From assembly GCA_024426085.1 (NCBI GenBank), contig CP087974.1, forward strand, positions 4,072,001-4,136,000: a stretch of 64,000 nt of DNA, written 5' to 3'. Position 1 is the stretch's first letter; each line of letters opens with the position of its first letter. This document shows positions 28,174 to 38,194 of this stretch, piece by piece. The DNA is from Rhizobium sp. RCAM05350 (GTDB lineage Bacteria > Pseudomonadota > Alphaproteobacteria > Rhizobiales > Rhizobiaceae). Position numbers and translations under genes: made by a program. Below the pieces are notes generated by a model that saw only the letters and a program-made list of their open reading frames with translations, ran no database searches and had not been told where the DNA came from.

Positions 28174-28975
28174 ATGCGGTACGCCATCTATTTCACGCCG
28201 TCGATGTACGATCCCCTGTCGGTCGCCGCGGCAAGCTGGCTTGGCTGCAACGTCTACTCCGGCGAAGCCCCGGAGGCGCCCTCCATTGCCGGTTTCAGCC
28301 GGCAGGAGCTGGCGTTTCACACGGCCGTACCGCGCCGCTACGGTTTTCACGGGACGATCAAGGCACCGTTCCGCCTGCATGACGAAACCAGCGAGGCGGT
28401 ACTCTTGAAATCGCTGATGCATTTCGCCAGCACGATGAGCCCGTTCGAAATTCCGAAGATGGAAATCGGGCGGTTGGGCGAGTTCTTCGGCCTTGCGCCT
28501 TCGTCTCCCAGCGAGCAGATGAACCATCTGGCCGCGTCCGTGGTGCAGGCATTCGATGAATTCCGGGCGCCGCTGAGCGATATCGAGATCGAACGGCGCG
28601 ACCCGGACCGGCTGACCGCGCCGCAGTTTTCCAACCTTCACCGCTGGGGCTATCCCTACGTGATGGACGAGTTCCGCTTTCACATGATGCTGACGGGTCC
28701 GGTGAATGCCAATCTCAACGCGCTTCGAGACCGCCTTGCGCGATTTCTTCGAGCCGGTGATCGCCGCTCCGCTCAAAATTTCCAGCCTTGCCTTGTTCAT
28801 CGAGCAGGAACCCGGCGCGCCGTTGCGCGTGCATTCCGCAGCATCCGCTCGGCAAGCTCTCGGCGCATCGGCCAGCGCCGAACGCAAAAGCCAGCGCTAC
28901 GGCGCTCGCCAATGCGCCGCGCATCTCAGATCGAAAGCGGCTGTTGCCGCCCGTCTGCTGCAGGCGAGTTGCTGA
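28174..28975 (+). CDS. DUF1045 protein (2H-phosphoesterase-like)
   Basis: The readable part is about 235 residues: MRYAIYFTPSMYDPLSVAAASWLG opens the DUF1045 family, with two 2H-type motifs, YGFHGTIKAPFRL and FRFHMMLTGPV. Related proteins occur in phosphonate operons as well as beside purine genes. A missing base near 28742 separates NALRDRLAR from DFFEPVIAAPLKISSLALFI. After about residue 225 no frame looks clearly right, so the true stop could be near 28880; 28975 is the first stop in the second frame. It precedes puuE in the same direction, which hints at a nucleotide-derived substrate, but that is a guess. Confidence 0.72.
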
Positions 28976-29107
28976 GCGGCGGATGCCGTTTTGGCTGTCG
29001 CCGGTTTGCCCTGTTCAAGCTTTGGACAGAGCATTGCCGATCACCATTTTGACTTCGATTTTCCGCCTCCGGATGCTACCGTCCGGGCAAATTCGAAGGG
29101 TGATTTC

Positions 29108-30039
29108 ATGACAGACCAATCCTATCCACGCGATCTCGTCGGCTATGGTCGCAATCCTCCGCAGGTCCGCTGGCCGGACGATGCTCATCATCGCGGTGCA
29201 GTTTGTGGTCAACTATGAAGAGGGTGGCGAGAGCTGCATTCTCGACAGCGACAAGGCATCCGAATCGCTGCTGTCGGAAATCGTCGGCGCACAGCCCTGG
29301 GCCGGGCAGCGCAACCTCAACATGGAATCGATCTACGAATATGGCTCGCGTGCCGGCTTCTGGCGGCTGTGGCGGATGTTTACCAGCCGCAATGTCGATG
29401 TCACCGTCTATGGCGTGACGCTTGCCATGGCGCGCAATCCAGGAAGCGGTCGCCGCCATGAAGGAAGCCGGCTGGGAAATCGCCAGCCACGGCTATCGGT
29501 GGCTGGAATACAAGGATTTTTCCGAGGAAGAAGAGCGCAAGCATATCCGCGAGGCCGTGCGTTTGCATACCGAACTGACGGGATCGCATCCGCTCGGCAT
29601 GTACCAGGGCAAGCCGTCGGACAATACGCTGAAGCTGGTGATCGAAGAGGGCGGCTTCGTCTATTCCTCCGACAGCTATGCCGACGAACTGCCCTATTGG
29701 GTGCCCGGCCTGACGAAAGACAAGCCGCACCTGATCATTCCCTATACGCTCGATGCCAACGACATGCGGTTTGCAACGCCGCAGGGGTTCAACTCCGGCG
29801 ACCAGTTCTTTGCCTATCTGAAGGACACGTTCGACGTGCTCTATGCGGAAGGCAAGGATGGCAGCCCGAAGATGATGAATGTCGGCCTGCATTGCCGTCT
29901 CGTCGGCCGCCCCGGCCGCGCTGCGGCGCTCGCCCGTTTCCTCGATTACGTTCTCAGCCACGAAAAGGTGTGGACGCCGAAGCGCATCGACATTGCCCGG
30001 CACTGGCATGAAAATCACAAGCCGGCAGGTGGCCTGTGA
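29108..30039 (+). CDS. puuE: Allantoinase PuuE (polysaccharide-deacetylase fold)
   Basis: About 310 residues; converts allantoin to allantoate in the cytoplasm. Family segments are DLVGYGRNPPQVRWPDDA, FVVNYEEGGESCIL, NMESIYEYGSRAGFWRLWRM and ASHGYRWLEYKDFSEEEERK, and MNVGLHCRLVGRPGRAAAL near the end; these distinguish PuuE-type allantoinase from sugar deacetylases. Frame breaks lie near 29185 and 29435. The stop overlaps the uraD start (TGATG). It is part of the puuE-uraD-allA-uraH run that takes 5-hydroxyisourate down to glyoxylate. Confidence 0.88.
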
Positions 30040-30542
30040 TGCTGGCGCGGGATCAATTTGTTGCGCGGTTTGGCGGGGTGTTCGAGCATTCGCCCTGGGT
30101 GGCTGAGCGTGCTTTCGACGCGACCCCGGATATTTCGCTGACGTCGGATAGTGTGCATGAAGCGCTTGTTGCGCCGTTCCGTGCAGCCTCCCATGCCGAA
30201 CGCCTGGCGGTTCTAAGAGCCCATCCGGATCTTGCCGGCAAGCTGGCAATCGCTGGAGCACTGACGGAAGATTCCAAGGCTGAGCAGGCGGGGGCAGGAC
30301 TGGACCGCCTGAGTGCTGCCGAACATGCGCGTTTTACCGGGCTTAACACCGCCTACACGGAGAAATTCGGCTTTCCCTTCATCATCGCGGTCAAGGGGTT
30401 GAACAAGGACGATATTCTCTCTGCCTTCGAAAGGCGGATTGACAACAGCCAGGAAGAGGAATTTGAAACGGCTTCAGCGCAGGTCGAAAAGATCGCGCTT
30501 TTGCGTTTGCGTTCACTGCTTCCGGGAGAAGACAATGCCTGA
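30039..30542 (+). CDS. uraD: OHCU decarboxylase
   Basis: Intact, 167 residues. It decarboxylates 2-oxo-4-hydroxy-4-carboxy-5-ureidoimidazoline to S-allantoin. Family motifs are FEHSPWVAERAF near residue 17, LRAHPDLAGKLA (catalytic His) and the FGFPFIIAVKG segment with NSQEEEFETAS. The start ATG at 30039 overlaps the puuE stop, so the two are coupled. Its substrate comes from UraH, encoded two genes downstream. Confidence 0.93.
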   Translation: MLARDQFVARFGGVFEHSPWVAERAFDATPDISLTSDSVHEALVAPFRAASHAERLAVLRAHPDLAGKLAIAGALTEDSKAEQAGAGLDRLSAAEHARFTGLNTAYTEKFGFPFIIAVKGLNKDDILSAFERRIDNSQEEEFETASAQVEKIALLRLRSLLPGEDNA

Positions 30543-30584
30543 GACGACATCGCCATGCCATTTCACGGCGGCACTGACGATCTG

Positions 30585-31082
30585 ATGCCACAGTTCCTGA
30601 CGATCGAGCCGCTGACGCAAGCGGCATTCGCGCCTTTCGGCACTGTTATCGAGCCTGATCCGGAAACGATGCGGCTGATCAACGGCGGTTCGACCGAGCG
30701 GTTTCATGCGCTGGGACGGGCTGATGTGAGCGGTGAAGACGCCCGGGTGATCATCAACATTTTCCGTGGCCAGCCGCGCAGCTTTCCCTATTCCGTGACG
30801 ATGATGGAGCGCCATCCGCTGGGTTCGCAGAGTTTTTCGCCGATGGGCGGCGGTTCCTGGCTTGCGGTGGTTGCGCCCGATGACGGCGGAAAGCCGGGCT
30901 TGCCGCGCGTCTTTCTGGCGGCCGGCGCACAGGGCGTCAATTATGGCCGCAATGTCTGGCATCATCCATTGATGGCCGTCGGTACGGTCAGCGATTTCCT
31001 GGTTGTCGATCGCGATGGACCGGGCAACAATCTGGAAGAGGTTTTCTACGACGAACCCTTCGTCATCGCCAATCCCTTCTGA
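30585..31082 (+). CDS. allA: Ureidoglycolate lyase
   Basis: Intact, 165 residues from this start. Cupin-fold enzyme that splits ureidoglycolate into glyoxylate and urea. Recognisable parts are [35 protein letters not shown] and [16 protein letters not shown] with the metal-site histidines. ATG 30585 ([10 protein letters not shown]) begins the conserved part; an ATG at 30555 would add ten residues without a better ribosome site. The gene lies 42 bp after uraD and 16 bp before uraH. The allantoate-to-ureidoglycolate enzyme is not in the window. Confidence 0.9.
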   Translation: MPQFLTIEPLTQAAFAPFGTVIEPDPETMRLINGGSTERFHALGRADVSGEDARVIINIFRGQPRSFPYSVTMMERHPLGSQSFSPMGGGSWLAVVAPDDGGKPGLPRVFLAAGAQGVNYGRNVWHHPLMAVGTVSDFLVVDRDGPGNNLEEVFYDEPFVIANPF

Positions 31083-31098
31083 CGCACACGAGGTTCCC

Positions 31099-31461
31099 AT
31101 GAGCACGTCCGGCCGCCTGACCACCCATGTTCTCGATACTGCGCTCGGCAAGCCGGCCAAGGGCTTGAAGATCGACCTGTTTGTGATCGAGGGGGAGGGT
31201 CGCCGTCTGCTGCGTACGGTCGAGACCAACAGCGATGGCCGCGTTGACGGGCCGATGCTCGAGGGAGCGGCCTTCGCCGCCGGCACCTACGAGCTGCTTT
31301 TCCACGCCGGCGATTATCTGCGGGCGACCGGCGCTGGCCTGGCAGAGCCGGCTTTCCTCGATCTGATCCCACTGCGTTTCGGCATTGCGGATGCGGGCAG
31401 TCACTATCATGTACCGCTGCTGCTCTCGCCCTTCAGTTATTCGACCTATCGCGGCAGCTAA
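31099..31461 (+). CDS. uraH: 5-hydroxyisourate hydrolase
   Basis: Intact, 120 residues, transthyretin fold. It hydrolyses 5-hydroxyisourate, the product of urate oxidation, to OHCU. The signature sites are all present: [14 protein letters not shown] at the start, the RVDGPML region, [17 protein letters not shown] and the terminal YRGS that places it among hydrolases and not hormone carriers. It is the last gene of the puuE-uraD-allA-uraH run; its stop is only two bases from that of the convergent lldD-like gene. Confidence 0.94.
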   Translation: MSTSGRLTTHVLDTALGKPAKGLKIDLFVIEGEGRRLLRTVETNSDGRVDGPMLEGAAFAAGTYELLFHAGDYLRATGAGLAEPAFLDLIPLRFGIADAGSHYHVPLLLSPFSYSTYRGS

Positions 31462-31463
31462 GC

Positions 31464-32600
31464 TTATTCGGCAATCACATCCCGGTTGATATCGTGGATA
31501 TCCCGTTTGCCGCAGAGCGCCATGGTGATGTCGAGTTCCTTGCGGATGATGTCGAGCGCGGTGGTGACGCCGGCCTTGCCGCCGGCGCCGAGGCCGTAAA
31601 GGAACGGGCGGCCGATATAGGTTCCTTGGGCGCCAAGTGCCACGGCCTTCAGCACGTCCTGGCCGGAACGGATACCGCCATCGACATGAACTTCGATCTG
31701 GTGGCCGACGGCATCGACGATCTTCGGCAGCATGCTGATCGACGAGGGCGCGCCGTCAAGCTGGCGGCCGCCATGGTTGGAAACGATGATCGCGTCAGCT
31801 CGGTGCGCGCCGCCATCTTGGCGTCCTCGACGTCGAGAATGCCCTTCAGGATCAGCGGTCCGCCCCACATCTTCCTGATCTCCTCGACATTTTCCCAGGA
31901 GAGCTGCGGGTCGAACTGTTCGGCGGTCCACGACGAGAGCGAGGAGAGATCGGAGACGTTCTTGGCGTGGCCGACGATGTTGCCTGAAGCTGCGGCGCTT
32001 GGTCTGTAGCATCTGCATGCACCAGAGCGGCCGGGTGGCCATCTGCCAGATGTGCTTTGGCGTGAACTTTGGTGGAGCTGAAAGGCCGTTGCGCAGGTCC
32101 TTGTGGCGCTGGCCGAGGATCTGCAGGTCGAGCGTCAGGACCAGTGCCGAGCACTTGGCCGCCTTGGCGCGGTCGATCAGGTTCTTGACGAATTCCCGGT
32201 CGCGCATGACGTAGAGCTGGAACCAGAACGGCTTGCTCGTCGCAGAGGCGACATCCTCGATCGAGCAAATGCTCATCGTCGACAGGGTGAAGGGGACGCC
32301 GAATTCCTCGGCTGCCTTGGCCGCCAGCATCTCGCCATCGGCGTGCTGCATGCCGGTCAGCCCGGTCGGCGAAAGAGCCACCGGCATCGAGACCTTCTGG
32401 CCGATCATCGTGCTTTCGAGCGAGCGGTTGGTCATGTCGACCAGAACCCGCTGGCGCAGCTTCACCTTGCGGAAATCCTCTTCGTTGGCGCGATAGGTGC
32501 CTTCCGTCCAGGCGCCGCTATCGGCATAGTCGAAGAACATCTTCGGCACGCGGCGCTTGGCAAGGGCCTTCAGGTCGCTGATTTCGAGGATTTTGGACAT
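31464..32600 (-). CDS. lldD: FMN-dependent alpha-hydroxy-acid dehydrogenase, L-lactate dehydrogenase-like
   Basis: About 378 residues, TIM-barrel flavoenzyme usually bound to the membrane face, oxidising L-lactate to pyruvate. Motifs: DLKALAKRRVPKMFFDYADSG-type start, the flavin segment VALSPTGLTGMQHADGE, and the catalytic His-Arg region IIVSNHGGRQLDGAPSS followed by HVDGGIRSGQDVLKA and YIGRPFLYGLGAGG. Frame breaks near 31990 and 31800 garble the segment between them but cancel in length. It is convergent with uraH. A related 2-hydroxy acid (for example glycolate) cannot be excluded as substrate. Confidence 0.87.
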   Translation of the reverse strand: MSKILEISDLKALAKRRVPKMFFDYADSGAWTEGTYRANEEDFRKVKLRQRVLVDMTNRSLESTMIGQKVSMPVALSPTGLTGMQHADGEMLAAKAAEEFGVPFTLSTMSICSIEDVASATSKPFWFQLYVMRDREFVKNLIDRAKAAKCSALVLTLDLQILGQRHKDLRNGLSAPPKFTPKHIWQMATRPLWCMQMLQTKRRSFRQHRRPRQERLRSLLALVVDRRTVRPAALLGKCRGDQEDVGRTADPEGHSRRRGRQDGGAHRADAIIVSNHGGRQLDGAPSSISMLPKIVDAVGHQIEVHVDGGIRSGQDVLKAVALGAQGTYIGRPFLYGLGAGGKAGVTTALDIIRKELDITMALCGKRDIHDINRDVIAE

Positions 32601-32708
32601 GGCGCAAGTTTCCAGCTCAACAGATGGCCCGGCCATACCATGTTTCCAGAACCGTTGTTAAGAGCCGAAACAGAAAGAGGTAAAATATTTTTACCTCTTT
32701 TGAGGCGT

Positions 32709-33675
32709 TCAATCGACGTCAGCTATTTGCCCGCTCACCGTCGCATGGACCTCGCGCGCCCGTGGTGGCTTGGCGAGGCGTCGACGAAAAGTGCCCGGCT
32801 TCGTACCGAACCGGTCGTGAAAGGCTTCGTAGAAGCGGGAAAGCGAGCCGAAGCCTGCCTCAAAGGCGATCGAGGTGATCGGCAGGTCGGTCGAGATCAG
32901 CAGCGATTGCGCCGTGTCTAGCCGGTGCCGGACAATCGATTGATTGATGGTCACACCGACCGTGCGCTTGAAGATGCCCATCGCATAGTTTGGGTGCAGG
33001 CCGACATCCCGGCCGACATCTTCGGCGGATATGTTTTCCAGCGCATGTTCGGTGATGAAGCGCATCATGCGCTCGACATGAAACATCCGGTCGGCGTCGT
33101 GATGCTCGAAGGAGGCGATGGCCGATCCCTGTTCGCGCAGATCGCGCCAGCCTTCGCGGTCAAGACGGCGGACGCGGGCGCCGAGTTCTTCGCGGACGAT
33201 CTGCTCCAGTTCCTCGTCTCCCGACAGCAGTTCTTCGCGCCAGCGCATGAAAACGTCGCGGTCATAGGGACGAATATCTAGCGCCTCGATCATCGCGCCA
33301 CGAAAGACGGCGTCGCTGAAAACGGCTGAGACTGGGAAGCGCCAGGAAGACCGACATCGGCACGTAGAGGCAGATGAACTTCGTCGGGTCTTTGATGTCC
33401 GTCACCTGATGCGGGATCATTCCCCAGAACAGGCAGAGCCGGCCTTCCGAAACGCTCAGCTCGCGCCCGTCAAACCAGTAGGTCATCTCGCCTTCCAGCA
33501 CGAAGTTGAGTTCGATCTGGCTGTGCATATGCGGGCCTTCCATGCGCCGCACATTGATGTTGTCGCCGGCGCAGAAACGGTGGTCGCCAAAGACCACCAG
33601 CGGATGTGCCGGGTCGCGTTCCGGATGAACCGGTGTCGCCCCGAGCCTGTTCACGAGTTTCGGACGGCGGGTCAT
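32709..33675 (-). CDS. AraC-family regulator of the lac-type operon
   Basis: About 322 residues. The N-terminal cupin sensor is readable (PHMHSQIELNFVLEGEMTYW followed by LCLFWGMIPHQV), and two C-terminal helix-turn-helix units follow (ISAEDVGRDVGLHPNYAMGI and ITSIAFEAGFGSLSRFYEAF). One break near 33320 separates the domains. It is divergent from lacE with a 159-bp control region holding a direct repeat suited to this family. It would activate the transport and galactosidase genes when an alpha- or beta-galactoside is present; the inducer is not known. Confidence 0.87.
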
Positions 33676-33701
33676 TTCATATCCTGCTGATGTTAGGAAA
33701 C

Positions 33702-33729
33702 CGGAAGTCTATGCCGAAATGTCGGAAGT
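33702..33729. promoter_or_regulatory. Direct repeat CGGAAGT x2, candidate AraC-family site
   Basis: CGGAAGT occurs at 33702-33708 and 33723-33729, that is 21 bp apart or two helical turns on the same face. AraC-type activators bind such same-direction half sites. The repeat lies between the regulator gene and lacE, about 105 bp before the lacE start. Confidence 0.5.
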
Positions 33730-33834
33730 AGATTGCGGGTTTCGGCCGCAAGGTCAAGGCGTTCATGCGGGAGAGAGGAACAAGACGACCCGCGGAACGC
33801 AACGGCACCACACGCTGATCCTTGGGAGGATATC

Positions 33835-35063
33835 ATGAATTCTTTTAAAGCCGCGCTCAGCTCGGCTATGCACTGACTGTCTCGACCGCGTTCGCTGGCG
33901 AGCTTGTCATCAACTCCGACCAGTCCGGATCCGGCGCCGAAGAAGGCGATGGAAACGCTGCTCGAAGGTTTCAAGGCTGCCCATCCGGATGTCACGGTCA
34001 AGTGGAACAATTTCGATCACGAAGGCTACAAGTCGGCGATCCGCAACTTCCTGACCGCTGACGCACCCGACGTGGTGTCCTGGTATTCCGGCAACCGCAT
34101 GGCTCCCTTCGTCAAGGCCGGGCTGTTCGAGGATGTCTCCGATCTCTGGACCGAAAACAAGCTGGACGACCAGCTGAAATCGGCCGTCAAATCGATGGAA
34201 ATCGACGGTAAGAAATGGGGCATTCCCTATTCCTACTATCAGTGGGGCATTTACTACCGCAAAGACATCTTCGCCGAACAGGGCATCACCCCGCCGAAGA
34301 ACTGGGCCTGAACTGATTGCTGCCTGCGAAAAGATCAAGGCAGCCGGCATGACGCCGTTTGCAATCGGCACCAAGGCCTTGTGGCCGACCGGCGGCTGGT
34401 TCGACTATCTCGACCTGCGCGTCAATGGCTACGAATTCCACATGGACCTGACAGCCGGCAAGGTTCCCTACACCGATCCGAAGGTGAAGGCCGTCTTCGA
34501 GAAATGGGGAGAATTGGTCAAGCCCGGCTATTTCCTCGAAAATCACGCCACGATCGACTGGCAGGATGCTGTCCCGCAGTTCGTGCAGGGCAAGGCACCG
34601 ATGTATTTGATGGGCAATTTCGCCGTTGCCGCGATGGTGGATGGCGGATTGAAGGCAGACCAGATCGGCTTCCTGCAATTCCCGGAAATCACCGCCGGTA
34701 TTCCAATGGCCGAGGATGCGCCGACCGAATCTTTCCACATCCCATCCGGTGCGAAGAACAAGGAAGATGCCCTGCAAGTTCCTCGCCTATCTCGCAACGC
34801 CCGAGGCGCAGACCAAGATGAACGAAGTTCTGGGCCAGCTTCCGGTCAACAACCAGTCTGCCAAGTCGAACGATCCGTTCCTGAAGGCCGGGTTTGAGAT
34901 GCTGGCAAACGCCTATGCGCTTGCGCAGTTCTACGATCGCGATGCACCGGCGGAAATGGCCAAGGTGGGCATGGAGGGCTTCCAGCAGTTCATGGTCAAG
35001 CCGGACAATGTCGATACGATCCTCGAGCGTCTCGAAAAGGCGCGCGGGCGCATCTACAAGTAG
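33835..35063 (+). CDS. lacE: Lactose-type ABC transporter periplasmic binding protein
   Basis: About 410 residues, family-1 extracellular sugar-binding protein with a signal peptide (ALTVSTAFAGE after MNSFKAAL). Readable parts include LLEGFKAAHPDVTVKWNNFD, APDVVSWYSGNRMAPFVKAG, WGIPYSYYQWGIYYRKDIF and TPFAIGTKALWPTGGWFDYL. Frame breaks occur near 33860, 33930, 34305 and 34775. The ATG has GGGAGGA upstream. It is the first gene of lacE-lacF-lacG-lacK-galactosidase, the gene content of the Agrobacterium radiobacter lactose operon. Substrate is inferred from the galactosidase; melibiose-like sugars are possible. Confidence 0.85.
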
Positions 35064-35125
35064 CTCGGAAATATGCAGCTCGCCTATCTCGTTTTAGGGA
35101 TGGGGAAGCAGCGGTCTCGGAATAA

Positions 35126-35224
35126 CCCTCCCCCTTGTGGGGAGGGTCGGAGCGAAGCGACGGGGAGGGGTCTTTTCTCGAACAGAAGAAAGCCCCTCCC
35201 CAACCCTCCCCACAAGGGGGAGGG
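35126..35224. repeat. Rhizobial palindromic intergenic repeat (RIME-like) between lacE and lacF
   Basis: Two perfect 22-base arms (outer CCCTCCCCCTTGTGGGG) at 35126-35147 and 35203-35224 enclose a second inverted pair, GGGGAGGGG (35162-35170) and CCCCTCCCC (35193-35201), around a TTTTCTCGAACAGAAG core. This layout is typical of the short mosaic repeats scattered between genes in Rhizobium and relatives. Inside an operon it would fold into a long RNA hairpin and may lower permease expression relative to the binding protein. Confidence 0.8.
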
Positions 35225-35282
35225 AGTGTCTCTGAGCAAGGGCGCCTTCATTGATTTTCAAACACGCACAAAAGGGGCCGCG

Positions 35283-36191
35283 ATGAGCAGCACCGTTCCT
35301 GCAATGTCGAGTTACTGGAAGCGCAACCAGCAGCGCCTTGCGCCCTGGCTGTTTCTGGCGCCCGGCATGATCATGTTTTCGATCTATGTGATCATCCCCA
35401 TCTTCGAATCCATCTGGATCAGTTTCTACGACTGGGACGGACTGGGCGCCAAGACCTGGATCGGCATGGCCAATTATGTCGAGCTTCTCGATGACGAGGC
35501 ATTCTATACGTCGCTGAAGAACAACATTCTCTGGCTGGTACTCTACCTGCTGGCGGTCCCGGCCGGCCTTGCCGTGGCGCTGTTCCTCAACCAGACAGTC
35601 ACCGGCATCCGGCTCTACAAGTCGCTGTTCTTCTTCCCGTTCGTCATCAGCCAGGTGGTCGTCGGCCTGATCTTCACCTGGTTCTATGCGCCGGATTTCG
35701 GTCTGCTTTCAGCGCTGATCAAGACGGTGAGTGGCGAGAATATCGCCATCCTTGCCGACGAGCGCTACGTGACGCTCGGCATCATAGCTGCGGGCCTCTG
35801 GCCGCAGATCGCCTATTGCATGATCCTCTATCTAACAGGCCTCAACAACATCAATCCGGAACAGGTGGAAGCCGCGCGGATGGATGGCGCTAAGGGCTGG
35901 TCGCTGCTCTGGAACATCGTTTTGCCGCAGCTCGGTCCTGCCACCTTCATCGCCATCGTCGTCACCGTCATTGGCGCGCTGCGCTCATTCGATCTGGTAT
36001 CGATCATGACCGATGGCGGCCCTTATGGATCGAGCCGCGTGCTGTCCTTCTACATGTATGAGCAGGCGCTGTCCGAATACGGCTACCGCATGGGCTATGG
36101 CGCGGCGATCGCGGTCGTTCTGTTTATGATCATGATGGTCTTCATCACGCTGTTCATCGTGCGCATGCTGATGCAGGAAAGGAACGCCTGA
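35283..36191 (+). CDS. lacF: Lactose-type ABC transporter permease 1
   Basis: Intact, 302 residues, MalF/LacF-type permease with six membrane helices. The ATPase-contact motif is EAARMDGAKGWSLLWNIVLP near residue 200, and the N-terminus QRLAPWLFLAPGMIMFSIYV is typical. The ATG at 35283 follows the palindromic repeat; longer in-frame starts would be read through that repeat and are unlikely. The stop overlaps the lacG start (TGATG). Confidence 0.92.
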   Translation: MSSTVPAMSSYWKRNQQRLAPWLFLAPGMIMFSIYVIIPIFESIWISFYDWDGLGAKTWIGMANYVELLDDEAFYTSLKNNILWLVLYLLAVPAGLAVALFLNQTVTGIRLYKSLFFFPFVISQVVVGLIFTWFYAPDFGLLSALIKTVSGENIAILADERYVTLGIIAAGLWPQIAYCMILYLTGLNNINPEQVEAARMDGAKGWSLLWNIVLPQLGPATFIAIVVTVIGALRSFDLVSIMTDGGPYGSSRVLSFYMYEQALSEYGYRMGYGAAIAVVLFMIMMVFITLFIVRMLMQERNA

Positions 36192-37045
36192 TGTTTCCAA
36201 CTCCTGTCCAGAAGGCCGCCCCCTGGGTGCGCCATGCCTATACGATCATCCTGCCCATCGCGCTCATCGTCTGGCTGTTGCCGCTGATCGGCGTTGCCAT
36301 CACCTCGATCCGGCCATCAGGCGATCTTGCTGCCGGCAACTATTTCGGCATGCCCTCGCGCTTCGCCGGTATCGAGAACTATACCGCGGTCTTCCGGGAT
36401 TCGCCGATCGGCTGGTACATCCTCAATTCCTTCAAGGTGACGATCCCGACGGTGATCGGCGCGGTCGGTCTTGCCTGCCTGTCCGGCTTTCGCGCTGGCG
36501 GTCTACAAGTTCCGCGCCAATCTCCTGATCTTCTTCCTGTTCGTCGCCGGCAACTTCATTCCGTTCCAGATCCTGATGGTGCCGGTGCGCGACATGACGC
36601 TGAAGGCGGGGCTGTATGACAGCATTTCCGGCCTCGTGCTCTTCCATGTCGCCTTCCAGACGGGGTTCTGTACGCTGTTCATGCGTAACTTCATCAAGTC
36701 GCTGCCTTTCGCGTTGATCGAATCCGCCCGCGTCGAGGGCGTCAGCGAGTGGCAGAATCTTTCTGCTATATCGTCCTGCCGCTGATGCGGCCGGCGATTG
36801 CCGCCCTTTCGGTGCTGGTCTTCACCTTCATCTGGAACGATTATTTCTGGGCCACGGTGCTGGTGCAGGGGCAACACGCCATGCCGGTGACGGCCGGGCT
36901 CTATTCGCTGAACGGCCAGTGGATCGCCGCCTGGCATCTGGTCTCGGCCGGCTCCATCGTCGCTGCCATGCCGCCGGTTTTGATGTTCTTCCTGATGCAG
37001 AAGCATTTCATCGCCGGGCTGACACTGGGAGCGACCAAGGGATGA
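36191..37045 (+). CDS. lacG: Lactose-type ABC transporter permease 2
   Basis: About 284 residues, MalG/LacG-type permease and partner of LacF. The helices are readable in three frames: IILPIALIVWLLPLIGVAIT; then ANLLIFFLFVAGNFIPFQIL with the ATPase-contact loop ALIESARVEGVSEWQ; then CYIVLPLMRPAIAALSVLVF and the terminal GLTLGATKG. Breaks are at 36489 (extra T) and near 36762. The start overlaps the lacF stop. Confidence 0.87.
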
Positions 37046-37096
37046 TCGCCGTGTCCTGCTTTTCCACCATTCACGTCTTATCGGGAGGCAAGGCCA

Positions 37097-38194
37097 ATGG
37101 CTGATGTCACGCTCCACAATGTCAAGAAACAGTTCGGCGCTGTCAGCGTCATCAAGGGCGTCGATCTGACGATCGCCGATGGCGAATTCTGCGTCTTCGT
37201 CGGTCCGTCCGGTTGCGGCAAGTCGACCTTGCTGCGCATGATCGCTGGGCTCGAGGAAATCTCATCCGGTGACCTGAAGATCGGCGGCAACGACATGACC
37301 CATGTCGGCCCCTCCGAGCGCGGCGTCGCCATGGTCTTCCAGTCCTATGCGCTCTATCCGCATATGACTGTCGCCGACAATATCGGCTTTGGCCTGCGCA
37401 TGACCGGCCATGACAAGGCTGAAATCGACAAGCGCACCAAGCATGCGGCAAAGATGCTGCAGCTCGAACCGCTCCTGACACGCAAGCCATCGCAGCTTTC
37501 CGGCGGCCAGCGCCAGCGCGTCGCCATCGGCCGCGCCATCGTGCGTAATCCGGAGGTCTTCCTGTTCGACGAGCCGCTGTCCAATCTTGACGCGGCACTG
37601 CGCGTGCAGATGCGCACCGAGATCAGCACACTGCATCAGGACCTGAAGGCGACGATGATCTACGTCACCCACGACCAGGTGGAGGCCATGACCATGGCCG
37701 ACAAGATCGTCGTCTTGAGCGCAGGGTCGATCGAGCAGATCGGATCGCCGCTGGAGCTCTATCATCGGCCGAAGAACCTTTTCGTTGCGGGCTTCATCGG
37801 CTCGCCGAAGATGAACTTTTTGCGGGCGATGGCCGCCCCGGCAGGTGACCATATCCGCGTGACGTTGCCGGGCGGCGTCGATGTCCTGCTGGCTGCAGGT
37901 AATGCGAAGGTTAGCGAGGAGCAGGCGGTAACGCTCGGCATTCGCCCGGAGCATATCGATGCCGATGCAAAAGCCGGCGCCATCCTGCCAGCCAAACTCA
38001 GGCTCGCCGAATATCTCGGATCCGAGACGATGTTCTATGTGAGCCTTGCCGATGGCAGCGACATTGCCGTCAAGGCCGATGGGCTTGCCACCTCAAAACC
38101 GGGCGCGGATTTTCGGATCGGCATTCCGCCAAAAGCCTGCCATCTCTTCGACGTCCAGGGCGTCGCCATCATCAACGGGGATTTGACGAAATAA
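37097..38194 (+). CDS. lacK: Lactose-type ABC transporter ATP-binding protein (MalK/UgpC type)
   Basis: Intact, 365 residues, single ABC domain plus the C-terminal TOBE/regulatory domain. Motifs: [20 protein letters not shown] (Q loop), [31 protein letters not shown], and [16 protein letters not shown]. It energises LacEFG. TAATG joins its stop to the galactosidase start, so the enzyme is translated with the transporter. Rhizobia often share such ATPases between importers. Confidence 0.93.
   Translation: MADVTLHNVKKQFGAVSVIKGVDLTIADGEFCVFVGPSGCGKSTLLRMIAGLEEISSGDLKIGGNDMTHVGPSERGVAMVFQSYALYPHMTVADNIGFGLRMTGHDKAEIDKRTKHAAKMLQLEPLLTRKPSQLSGGQRQRVAIGRAIVRNPEVFLFDEPLSNLDAALRVQMRTEISTLHQDLKATMIYVTHDQVEAMTMADKIVVLSAGSIEQIGSPLELYHRPKNLFVAGFIGSPKMNFLRAMAAPAGDHIRVTLPGGVDVLLAAGNAKVSEEQAVTLGIRPEHIDADAKAGAILPAKLRLAEYLGSETMFYVSLADGSDIAVKADGLATSKPGADFRIGIPPKACHLFDVQGVAIINGDLTK

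Noticed and set aside
35126-35224. Insertion sequence or transposon end
   Set aside because: Too short for a transposase and lacking flanking target duplications that I can see; the nested arms fit a short intergenic repeat better.
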